Below, piece after piece: positions 8,300-15,614 of a stretch of 37,910 bases of DNA. Position 1 is the first letter of the stretch. The number at the start of each line of letters is the position of its first letter. Below the pieces are notes generated by a model. It was not told the DNA's origin and made no database searches. It saw only the letters and a program-made list of their open reading frames with translations. Both the position numbers and the translations under genes were made by a program. The stretch is from an uncultured Microbacterium sp. Its GTDB lineage: Bacteria; Actinomycetota; Actinomycetes; Actinomycetales; Microbacteriaceae. Where the stretch lies: the NCBI RefSeq assembly GCF_943912325.1, contig NZ_CALTTX010000020.1, positions 1-37,910 on the forward strand, given 5' to 3'.

Positions 8300-9271
8300 T
8301 CAGCCTCGCGCCTTGAGCGCTTCGATCAGCTGCGGCACGACCGTGAATAGGTCGCCCACGACGCCGAAGTCGGCGATGTCGAAGATCGGAGCGTCGGCGT
8401 CTTTGTTGATCGCGACGATCGTCTTGGCGGTCTGCATGCCGGCCTTGTGCTGGATCGCGCCCGAGATTCCGAGAGCGACATACAGCTGCGGCGACACCGA
8501 GACGCCCGTCTGGCCGACCTGGTACGACTGCGGCACGTAGCCCGCGTCGACCGCCGCGCGCGAGGCGCCGACGGCGGCACCGAGGGCGTCGGCGAGGTCG
8601 TCGACGAGCGAGAACTTCTCGCCCGAGCCGAGCCCGCGACCGCCCGAGACGACCTTGGCCGCGCCGCGCAGTTCGGGGCGCGTCGAGACCGTCGTTGCCG
8701 GTTCGATCGAGTCGATGGATGCCGCGGGGGCACCCGATGCCGTCACCTCGAGCGCGACGGTCTCGAGCGGCTGCTCGCTCGCGCGCGCCTCGATCGCACC
8801 CTGGCGGACGGTCGCGATGAGCGGCCCGAAGGTCGGCGCGCTCGTCAGCGTGTACGCACCGCCGTAGACGGAGTGCTCGGCGACGATGCCTTCGTCGTCG
8901 CGGGCGATCCCGACGGCGTCGGCCGCGAGCGCTCCGCGCGTGCGCGCCGCGACGCGAGCCGCGGCGTCGCGACCGTCGAGCGAGTTCGACACGAGCACGG
9001 CCTCGGGGGCGACGAGCGCGATGGCCGCCTGCAGGGCGTCGGCGACCGGCACGCCGAGCGCCTTCGCGTCGCCCACGGCCGTCAGCACGCGCGTGGCGCC
9101 GAGCTTCGCGGCGTCTGCCGCGAGCGTCTCGGCGTCGGGGTGCACAATGAGCGCGACGGGAGTGCCGACGGATGCCGCGGCACCGAGCAGTCCCGCCGAC
9201 GACGAGGCAAGACCGCCCGCGGGCGCCGCGTCGAGCAACACGAGGATCGAGTCAGGAGCGAAATCGGTCAT
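8300..9271 (-). CDS. etfA: Electron transfer flavoprotein, alpha subunit
   Basis: Alpha subunit of the soluble ETF that accepts electrons from acyl-CoA dehydrogenases; it carries the FAD. 323 aa, normal length. The C-terminal FAD domain shows VSGGRGLGSGEKFSLVDDLA, GYVPQSYQVGQTGVSVSPQL and AINKDADAPIFDIADFGVVGD, all family hallmarks. Two in-frame ATGs exist (9277 and 9271); AAAGGGA gives 5 nt spacing only to 9271, so that start is preferred. It lies 11 nt after etfB and 5 nt before the cytochrome b gene, in one operon. Confidence 0.95.
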   Translation of the reverse strand: MTDFAPDSILVLLDAAPAGGLASSSAGLLGAAASVGTPVALIVHPDAETLAADAAKLGATRVLTAVGDAKALGVPVADALQAAIALVAPEAVLVSNSLDGRDAAARVAARTRGALAADAVGIARDDEGIVAEHSVYGGAYTLTSAPTFGPLIATVRQGAIEARASEQPLETVALEVTASGAPAASIDSIEPATTVSTRPELRGAAKVVSGGRGLGSGEKFSLVDDLADALGAAVGASRAAVDAGYVPQSYQVGQTGVSVSPQLYVALGISGAIQHKAGMQTAKTIVAINKDADAPIFDIADFGVVGDLFTVVPQLIEALKARG

Positions 9272-9282
9272 CGTCATCCCTT

Positions 9283-10059
9283 TCAGGCGAGGCGGTTCTG
9301 GATGAGGAACTCGGCGAGCTTGGTGCCCGCGTCGCCCTCGTCGACGATCTTGATGCCCGCTTCGCGCGGGGGCTTCGCGGCGACAGTCAGCATGATCGAG
9401 CGCGCGGCGGCGGGGTCTTCGGCGTTGACGCCGAGATCGGCGAGCGTGCGCTGCTCGAACGGCTTCTTCTTGGCGGCCATGATGCCCTTGAAGTTCGGGA
9501 AGCGCGCATCGGGCAGGGCCTCGGTGATCGAGATGACGGCCGGCAGTGGCACCGAGATGCGGGTCGCGGCACCGTCGATCGGGCGGTCGCCCGACACTCC
9601 GCTCTCGGTGATCTCGACGGTCGCGAGGTTCGGCGCGACCGGAAGCTGCAGCAGTTCGCCGAGCCACGAAGCCATGACGCCGCCCGAGCCGTCGGTCGAC
9701 TGGTTGCCCGTGATGACGAGGTCGGCGCCCTCGGCGCGAAGCGCGGCGGCTAGGGCCTCGGCCGTGAGCCCGAGGTCGGCACCCGCGAGCGCGGGGTCAG
9801 CGATGTGGATCGCGCGGGCAGCGCCCATCGCGAGGCCCTTGCGCACGGTCGCGGCCGATTCTTCGGGAGCGGCCGACAGCACGACGACCTCGGTCCCGGC
9901 GTTCTTGTCGGCGTAGGCGAGGGCGACTTCGAGCGCGCGCTCGCCGATTTCGTCGAGCACCTTCTCGCTCGCGTCACGCTCAGCGAGACCCGTTTCGAGG
10001 CTCAGCTTGCGGTCACCGTAGGTGTCGGGCACTTCTTTCAACAGCACGACGATCTTCAT
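9283..10059 (-). CDS. etfB: Electron transfer flavoprotein, beta subunit
   Basis: Beta subunit of ETF, binding AMP and docking to dehydrogenases. 258 aa. The start KIVVLLKEVPDTYGDRKL, the segment DLVITGNQSTDGSGGVMASWLGELL and the region LPDARFPNFKGIMAAKKKP are typical of the family. The start at 10059 follows TTAGGAG with 7 nt spacing. First gene of the operon etfB-etfA-cytochrome b, divergent from a MarR gene. The acyl-CoA dehydrogenase of the neighbouring valine operon is a likely electron donor. Confidence 0.95.
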   Translation of the reverse strand: MKIVVLLKEVPDTYGDRKLSLETGLAERDASEKVLDEIGERALEVALAYADKNAGTEVVVLSAAPEESAATVRKGLAMGAARAIHIADPALAGADLGLTAEALAAALRAEGADLVITGNQSTDGSGGVMASWLGELLQLPVAPNLATVEITESGVSGDRPIDGAATRISVPLPAVISITEALPDARFPNFKGIMAAKKKPFEQRTLADLGVNAEDPAAARSIMLTVAAKPPREAGIKIVDEGDAGTKLAEFLIQNRLA

Positions 10060-10109
10060 CGATTACTCCTAACGCCGAACGCGGCGGGGCTGGGTCGCGA
10101 GTCCAGTCT

Positions 10110-10126
10110 AGAGTTTACGACACTCT
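10110..10126. promoter_or_regulatory. Candidate MarR operator at the etfB promoter
   Basis: AGAGT-N7-ACTCT is an inverted repeat 50 bp before etfB. It lies inside a looser dyad from GAGTCCAGTC to GACTGAGTCTC. On the leftward strand TAAACT (10113-10118) could be the etfB -10, so a bound repressor would block it. MarR binding is inferred from the divergent gene. Confidence 0.4.
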
Positions 10127-10271
10127 GCGACTGAGTCTCATCTTTGTTGGGACTGCGGTTCACGCAAAATGCGTCGTCGATGAATGGATGCCGGGCCTCA
10201 CGCGCGTGCGCACGGCACCGCGCTACCGTGAGGGAGCGCGCACGCGCACACGACGCGAGAGGAGCCGGGCG

Positions 10272-10808
10272 ATGGCCGCACCGAAACCCCTCCGCATCGA
10301 CCCGATCGCCGAGGCCAAACGCCAATGGGTCGCGCACGGCTGGGAGGATTCCGCCGCCGGAATGGCCGCCGTGACCTCGGTCATGCGCGCTCACCAGCTC
10401 ATGCTCGCGCGCGTCGACGAGGTGCTCCGCCCGATCGGGCTGAGCTTCGCGCGATACGAACTGCTCGCCCTGCTGGCCTTCACCCGCGAGGGTGTGCTGC
10501 CGATGTCGTCGGCGACTGCACGCCTGCAGGTGCACCCGACGAGCGTCGTCAACACGGTCGACCGCCTGCAGGCCGACGGGCTCGTCGAGCGCCGCCGCCA
10601 CCCGAGCGACGGGCGCGCCGTGCTGCTCGAGCTGCAGCCCGCGGGTCGCGACCTCGTGGCGCGCGCGACCGACGCGCTCAACGCCGCGGTGTTCTCGGCG
10701 CCGGGTCTTGCCGCCGACGACACCGACGCGCTCGTCGCGATCATCGCGCGCATGCGCCGCGACGCCGGCGACTTCGCCGACCCGCGCCCGCAGCCCGACC
10801 CGCTCTGA
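10272..10808 (+). CDS. MarR-family transcriptional regulator
   Basis: 178 aa. A central winged helix-turn-helix is clear: LSFARYELLALLAFTREG, then TARLQVHPTSVVNTVDRLQADGLVERRRHPSDGRAVLLELQPAG, the classic MarR recognition helix and wing. The start at 10272 follows GAGAGGAG; upstream in-frame starts lack a site. A TACCGT box near 10224 may be its -10. Divergent from etfBA, so it probably represses its own gene and the etf operon in response to an acyl-CoA or aromatic ligand (inference). Confidence 0.9.
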   Translation: MAAPKPLRIDPIAEAKRQWVAHGWEDSAAGMAAVTSVMRAHQLMLARVDEVLRPIGLSFARYELLALLAFTREGVLPMSSATARLQVHPTSVVNTVDRLQADGLVERRRHPSDGRAVLLELQPAGRDLVARATDALNAAVFSAPGLAADDTDALVAIIARMRRDAGDFADPRPQPDPL

Positions 10809-10895
10809 TCGGGGCGCGACGCGGCGCCGCACCCCGAGGCATCCACTCGGCCTGCTCGTTACAGCCACGAGAGCACCGGGCGAGCGACCACCGGA

Positions 10896-11708
10896 TCAGC
10901 GATTCTCGAACACCGCCGCGCGCTTCTCGCGGAACGCGGCCATACCCTCTTTCTGATCGTGCGAATCGAACAGCGCCGTGAAGAGCTCCTGCTCGGCGTC
11001 GAGCCCGTCGGCGAGCGACGTCTCTTGAGCGGCGTCGAGCGCGGCGGTCGCGGCGCGCAGGGCGACGAGCGATTTCGCGGCGATCGTATCGGCGATCTCG
11101 GTGACCGATGCCTCGAGTTCCGCCGCCGGCACGACGCGCGAGACGAGCCCCGCGCGCTCGGCCTCGTCGGCGGTGATGTTGCGGCCCGTGAGCACGAGGT
11201 CGGCGGCCTTGTAGGGCCCGATCGCGCGGAGCAGGCGCTGCGTGCCGCCCATGCCGGGGATCACGCCGAGGTTGATCTCGGGCTGACCGAAGCGCGCCGT
11301 GTCGGCGGCGACGATGATGTCGCACATCATCGCGAGCTCGCAGCCGCCGCCGAGCGCGTAGCCCGAGACCGCCGCAATGACGGGGGTCGTGACGGCCGCG
11401 AACCGCGACCACTCGCCGAAGTGCGCCGTCGCGCGCATCTCGTGCGTCGATTTGGCTTCCATCTCTTTGATGTCGGCTCCTGCCGCGAAGGCGCGCTCCG
11501 AACCGGTCACGACGATCGCACCGATCGCGTCATCGGCGTCGAAAGCCTCGGCCGCGTGCACGACATCGTGCATGACCTGCGTGTTGAGGGCGTTGAGCGC
11601 CTGCGGGCGGTTGAGCCGGATCCACCCGACGCGCCCGCGCCGGGCGACCTCGATCGTCTCGTACTCCGAGCCCTCTGGGTTCTCTGCTGCGTTTGCTGCC
11701 TCGCTCAT
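10896..11708 (-). CDS. Enoyl-CoA hydratase/isomerase family protein
   Basis: 270 aa crotonase-fold enzyme. Visible hallmarks are the oxyanion-hole segments ERAFAAGADIKEM and GYALGGGCELAMMCDI, and the FGQPEINLGVIPGMGGTQRL segment with the catalytic Glu. In this operon it should hydrate methacrylyl-CoA to 3-hydroxyisobutyryl-CoA. A separate 3-hydroxyisobutyryl-CoA hydrolase, needed for the next step, is not seen in the window and must be elsewhere. The start codon overlaps the mmsB stop (ATGA), so translation is coupled, though GAGAGAGG also lies upstream. Last gene of the operon. Confidence 0.9.
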   Translation of the reverse strand: MSEAANAAENPEGSEYETIEVARRGRVGWIRLNRPQALNALNTQVMHDVVHAAEAFDADDAIGAIVVTGSERAFAAGADIKEMEAKSTHEMRATAHFGEWSRFAAVTTPVIAAVSGYALGGGCELAMMCDIIVAADTARFGQPEINLGVIPGMGGTQRLLRAIGPYKAADLVLTGRNITADEAERAGLVSRVVPAAELEASVTEIADTIAAKSLVALRAATAALDAAQETSLADGLDAEQELFTALFDSHDQKEGMAAFREKRAAVFENR

Positions 11709-12658
11709 GCCACGCCTCTCTCGTCTGCGTCGATCGTCTGGGTGTCTGCACGGATCGTTCTGATGATCCCCGAGAAATCTTCTCCCGCGCCGGGCCCCGA
11801 CGCGAATACGCCATAGATCTCGCGCGCGAGCAGTCCCATGCGCGCGGGCGTTCCGGTGAGCGCGATCGCCTGTTCGGCGAGCCCCAGATCCTTGTTCATG
11901 AGCGCGCCCGCGAAGCCCGGGCGGTAGTCGTTGTTCGCGGGGCTCGTCGGCACGGGCCCCGGCACGGGGCAGTTCGTCGTGAGCGCCCAGCACTGGCCCG
12001 ACGCGTTCGAGGCGACGTCGAACAGCGCCTCGTGGGTCAGTCCGAGCCGCTCCCCCAGCACGAACGCCTCGGCGACCGCGATCTGCGACACCGCGAGGAT
12101 CATGTTGTTGCACACCTTCGCGGCCTGCCCGAGCCCGGGCTCGCCGCAGTGCACGATGCGCCGCCCCATCGCCTCGAGCAGCGGCGCGGCCGCCGCGAAA
12201 TCGACCTCGGACGCCCCGACCATGAACGCGAGCGTGCCGTTCTCGGCGCCGACGACTCCCCCCGACACGGGCGCGTCGATCTGGCGCATGCCGGCCGCAA
12301 CCGCGAGCGCGTGCGCGGCGCGGGCCTCGTCGACCGCGATCGTCGACGAGTCGATGAAGAGGGTGCCGGGCCGGGCGGCGCCGAGCAGCCCGGGGGCGTT
12401 CCCCGAGGCATCCGTCGCCCCATACGCGTCGATGACGTGACGTCCGCTCGGGAACATCGTCAGCACGACATCGGCACCGCGGACGGCGTCGAGAGCGTCG
12501 TTCGCGATCAGAATTCCGCGTGTGGATGCCTCGTCGCGCGCGGCCGCGACGACGTCGAAGCCGACGACATCGTGGCCCGCTGCGCGCAGGTTGAGGGCCA
12601 TCGGCAGGCCCATGTGCCCGAGGCCGAGGAAGGCGATGCGGAGGGGGACGGTGGTCAT
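11705..12658 (-). CDS. mmsB: 3-hydroxyisobutyrate dehydrogenase
   Basis: NAD-dependent oxidation of 3-hydroxyisobutyrate to methylmalonate semialdehyde in valine breakdown. 317 aa. The Rossmann motif GLGHMGLPMALNL (residues 12-24), the substrate loop DAPVSGG (128-134) and the catalytic Lys181 within GLGQAAKVCNNM are all present. The start at 12658 follows AAAGGAG. It lies between the acyl-CoA dehydrogenase gene (27 nt gap) and the hydratase gene (4-nt overlap). Confidence 0.93.
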   Translation of the reverse strand: MTTVPLRIAFLGLGHMGLPMALNLRAAGHDVVGFDVVAAARDEASTRGILIANDALDAVRGADVVLTMFPSGRHVIDAYGATDASGNAPGLLGAARPGTLFIDSSTIAVDEARAAHALAVAAGMRQIDAPVSGGVVGAENGTLAFMVGASEVDFAAAAPLLEAMGRRIVHCGEPGLGQAAKVCNNMILAVSQIAVAEAFVLGERLGLTHEALFDVASNASGQCWALTTNCPVPGPVPTSPANNDYRPGFAGALMNKDLGLAEQAIALTGTPARMGLLAREIYGVFASGPGAGEDFSGIIRTIRADTQTIDADERGVA

Positions 12659-12685
12659 GGTGTGCTCCTTTGCACGAGGGGGAGA

Positions 12686-13858
12686 TCAGACGCGGTGATC
12701 GAGCAATGAGCGGCCGATCACGAGACGCATGATCTCGTTCGTGCCCTCGAGGATCTGGTGGACGCGCAGGTCGCGCATGACCCGCTCGATGCCGTATTCG
12801 TGCAGGTAGCCGTAGCCGCCGTGCAGTTGCAGCGCCGTGTTGGCGATCGTGAAGCCCGCGTCTGTGGCGAACCGCTTCGCCATCGCGCATGCCGCGACGA
12901 CGTCGGGCGCGCCCGCGTCCATCGCCTCGGCAGCGCGCTGCACCATGAGGCGCGCCGCGACGAGGTCGGTCGCCATGTCGGCGAGCGAGAACAGCACCGA
13001 CTGCTGCGCCACGAGCTCGGCTCCGAACGCGACCCGCTGCTGCACGTACGTCGTCGTGCGCTCGAGCGCGAAGCGCGCGCCGCCGATCGAGCACGCGGCG
13101 ATGTTGACGCGGCCGCCATTGAGGCCGTGCATTGCGATTGAGAACCCGTCACCCTCGGCCCCGAGGCGATTGCCGACCGGCACGCGCACGCCGTCGAAGA
13201 TGACGGGGCGCGTGGGCTGCGCGTTCCACCCCATCTTGTGCTCGTTCGGGCCGAATGACAGCCCCTCGGCGTCGCCCGGCACGATGAGCGTGCTGATCCC
13301 GCGGGGTCCCGGCTCGCCCGTGCGCGCCATCACGACGTACACCGACGACGAACCCGCGCCCGAGATGAACTGCTTCGTGCCGTCGATGACGTACTCGTCG
13401 CCGTCGCGGCGCGCGGTCGTCGCGATCGCCCCGGCATCCGATCCCGCTCCCGGTTCGGTCAGGCAATAGCTTGCGAGATCGTCCATCGCGCAGAGGCCCG
13501 GCAACCACCGCTGCCGTTGCTCGTCGGTGCCGAAGCGATCGACCATGCCGGCCGCCATGTTGTGTATCGAGACGTAGGCGGCGATGGCCGTGTCACCGTG
13601 CGCGAGCTCTTCGAAGATCGCCACCGCGTCGGCGCGTCGCAGCCCCGAGCCGCCGACGTCTTCGCGCAAGCAGATACCCCCGAGGCCGAGCTGCCCCGCC
13701 TCGCGCAGCACGTCGAGGGGAAAGTCCTTGTTGGCATCACGGTCGTTCGCGAAGGGTTCGAGGCGGGATGCCGCGAAGTCGCGCACCGCGCCGATCAGCG
13801 CTTCGCGCTCCTTGGCATCCTCATCCCCTGTCGTTCCCGAAACCTGGGTCATCGTCAT
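12686..13858 (-). CDS. Acyl-CoA dehydrogenase, probably isobutyryl-CoA dehydrogenase
   Basis: 390 aa FAD enzyme of the acyl-CoA dehydrogenase family; electrons go to ETF. Visible motifs are CLTEPGAGSDAGAI, FISGAGSSSVYVVMARTG, HKMGWNAQPT and the C-terminal LHGGYGYLHEYGIERVMRDLRVHQILEGTNEIMR, in shorter form QILEGTNEIMR with probable catalytic Glu371. Placement between mmsA and mmsB points to isobutyryl-CoA as substrate, as for ACAD8. Two ATGs in tandem (13858, 13852); AAGGA spacing favours 13858. Confidence 0.9.
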   Translation of the reverse strand: MTMTQVSGTTGDEDAKEREALIGAVRDFAASRLEPFANDRDANKDFPLDVLREAGQLGLGGICLREDVGGSGLRRADAVAIFEELAHGDTAIAAYVSIHNMAAGMVDRFGTDEQRQRWLPGLCAMDDLASYCLTEPGAGSDAGAIATTARRDGDEYVIDGTKQFISGAGSSSVYVVMARTGEPGPRGISTLIVPGDAEGLSFGPNEHKMGWNAQPTRPVIFDGVRVPVGNRLGAEGDGFSIAMHGLNGGRVNIAACSIGGARFALERTTTYVQQRVAFGAELVAQQSVLFSLADMATDLVAARLMVQRAAEAMDAGAPDVVAACAMAKRFATDAGFTIANTALQLHGGYGYLHEYGIERVMRDLRVHQILEGTNEIMRLVIGRSLLDHRV

Positions 13859-13887
13859 CGCTTCGTCCTTTTCGGCTGCCCGTGGCG

Positions 13888-15387
13888 TCAGCTCATCGTC
13901 GGGATGACGAAGCTCGCGCCCTCGCGGATTCCCGAGGGCCAGCGGCTCGTCACCGTCTTGGTCTTGGTGTAGAAGCGGAACGCGTCGGCGCCGTGCTGAT
14001 TGAGGTCGCCGAAGCCCGACTTCTTCCAGCCGCCGAAGGTGTAATAGGCGATCGGCACGGGAATCGGCACGTTGACCCCGACCATGCCGACGTTGACGCG
14101 GGCCGTGAAGTCGCGCGCCGTGTCGCCGTCGCGCGTGAAGATCGATACGCCGTTGCCGTATTCGTGGTCGGTCGCCATCGCGAGCGCCTGCTCGTAGTCG
14201 TCGGCGCGGGCGATCACGAGGACGGGGCCGAAGATCTCTTCGCGGTAGATCGCCATGTCGGTCGTGACGTGATCGAACAAGGTCGGGCCGAGGTAGAAGC
14301 CGTTCTCGTGGCCCGGCACGACGAGGCCGCGTCCATCGGCGAGCAGCGTCGCGCCCGCGTCGACGCCCTGCGCGATGTACCCCTCGACGCGCAGGACCGC
14401 GTCGCGCGACACGAGGGGGCCGTAGTCGTAGCCGGGTTCGAGCGCGGGCCCGACCCGCAGGCCCGCGACGCGCTCGGCGAGCTTCGCGGCGAGTGCGTCG
14501 GCCGTCTCGGCACCGACCGGGACCGCGACCGAGATCGCCATGCAGCGCTCGCCGGCCGAGCCGTAGCCCGAGCCGATCAGGGCGTCGGCGGCCTGATCGA
14601 GATCGGCATCGGGCATGACGATCATGTGGTTCTTGGCACCGCCGAAGCACTGCGCGCGTTTGCCCTCGGCGGCAGCGGTCGCGTAGATGTGCGCCGCGAT
14701 CGGCGTCGAACCGACGAAACCGACCGCCTTGATCCGGTCGTCGTGCAAGATCGTGTCGACCGCCTCGCGATCGCCGTTCACGACGCTGAAGACGCCCGCG
14801 GGCAGGCCCGCTTCGGCGAACAGCTCGGCGATGCGCAGCGGCACCGAGGGGTCGCGCTCGCTCGGCTTGAGCACGAAAGCGTTGCCCGAAGCGAGCGCGG
14901 GACCCGCCTTCCAGAGCGGAATCATGGCCGGAAAGTTGAACGGTGTGATCCCCGCGACGACCCCGAGCGGCTGGCGCATCGAATAGACATCGATCCCGGC
15001 GCCCGCGCCCGTCGTGTATTCGCCCTTCAGCAGGTGCGGCGCCCCGAGCGAGAACTCGATCACCTCGACACCGCGCTGAATGTCACCCTTCGCGTCGTCG
15101 ATCGTCTTGCCGTGCTCGCTCGAGAGCAGGCGCGCGAGCGGCTCGAGATCGCGCGCGACGAGCTCGAGAAAACGCATGAGCACGCGCGCCCGGCGCTGCG
15201 GGTTGAAGGCACCCCACTCGAGCTGTGCGCGCTCGGCGAGATCGATCGCATGGCGCACTTCTGCGGCGCTCGCGAAGGGGACGGATGCCTGCACCTCACC
15301 CGTCGACGGATCGAAGACGTCGCCGAAGCGCCCCGAAGAGCCCTCGACGTGCTCGCCGCCGATGAAGTGCGTCAGTTCCCGAACCAT
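13888..15387 (-). CDS. mmsA: CoA-acylating methylmalonate-semialdehyde dehydrogenase
   Basis: Converts methylmalonate semialdehyde, NAD+ and CoA to propionyl-CoA, the end of valine and a branch of inositol breakdown. 499 aa. The nucleophile is Cys282 in GSAGERCMAIS. Instead of the Glu of hydrolytic aldehyde dehydrogenases it has GGAKNHM (249-255), the signature of the CoA-dependent group. ITPFNFPAMIPLWK (147-160) is also typical. The start at 15387 follows GAGAGGG. First gene of the operon, behind a promoter with palindromic operators. Confidence 0.95.
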   Translation of the reverse strand: MVRELTHFIGGEHVEGSSGRFGDVFDPSTGEVQASVPFASAAEVRHAIDLAERAQLEWGAFNPQRRARVLMRFLELVARDLEPLARLLSSEHGKTIDDAKGDIQRGVEVIEFSLGAPHLLKGEYTTGAGAGIDVYSMRQPLGVVAGITPFNFPAMIPLWKAGPALASGNAFVLKPSERDPSVPLRIAELFAEAGLPAGVFSVVNGDREAVDTILHDDRIKAVGFVGSTPIAAHIYATAAAEGKRAQCFGGAKNHMIVMPDADLDQAADALIGSGYGSAGERCMAISVAVPVGAETADALAAKLAERVAGLRVGPALEPGYDYGPLVSRDAVLRVEGYIAQGVDAGATLLADGRGLVVPGHENGFYLGPTLFDHVTTDMAIYREEIFGPVLVIARADDYEQALAMATDHEYGNGVSIFTRDGDTARDFTARVNVGMVGVNVPIPVPIAYYTFGGWKKSGFGDLNQHGADAFRFYTKTKTVTSRWPSGIREGASFVIPTMS

Positions 15388-15455
15388 GTGGCATCCCTCT
15401 CTCGCGGCTCGCCCTCGTCGGCGGACCATCGCGAACGCGTCCCTGCGTTCAGTCG

Positions 15456-15491
15456 TAGGATATCCATCTATTTATATGGATGTCCATCCAT
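15456..15491 (-). promoter_or_regulatory. mmsA promoter with overlapping palindromic operators
   Basis: Leftward promoter: -35 TGGACA (15481-15486), 18-bp spacer, -10 TATCCT (15456-15461). It is covered by a 28-bp inverted repeat, GGATATCCAT-N8-ATGGATGTCC (15458-15485, one mismatch), and by a perfect palindrome ATGGATGTCCATCCAT (15476-15491) that reuses its right arm. A bound repressor would block polymerase. The binding protein is not encoded next to it; TetR or GntR types are possible. Confidence 0.65.
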
Positions 15492-15538
15492 TTCTCCTCC
15501 CCCACCCATCGCGCGTTGAAGCTGAGAGAACCGGATGC

Positions 15539-15560
15539 GTTTACCCAGGGTTCACCTCGG
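15539..15560 (+). promoter_or_regulatory. PHO box (two 11-nt PhoP direct repeats)
   Basis: GTTTACCCAGG (15539-15549) is followed directly by GTTCACCTCGG (15550-15560). Each fits the actinobacterial PhoP unit G-G/T-TCA-YYY-R-G/C-G at 10 of 11 positions. The site is 55 bp before the start of a secreted nucleotidase gene, which makes induction by phosphate starvation likely. Confidence 0.6.
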
Positions 15561-15614
15561 CAGGTCAGGGTGAGACGCCCCACCCCTCTGCCCGCATCCG
15601 CTCGAAGGATCGCC

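Noticed and set aside
10896..13094. A 732-codon leftward frame extending the hydratase upstream
   Set aside because: The extension runs through mmsB out of frame; the hydratase starts at 11708 with ATGA overlap.
12686..14650. A 654-codon leftward frame joining mmsA and the acyl-CoA dehydrogenase
   Set aside because: The upstream part reads mmsA DNA in the wrong frame; the real dehydrogenase starts at 13858 behind a ribosome site.
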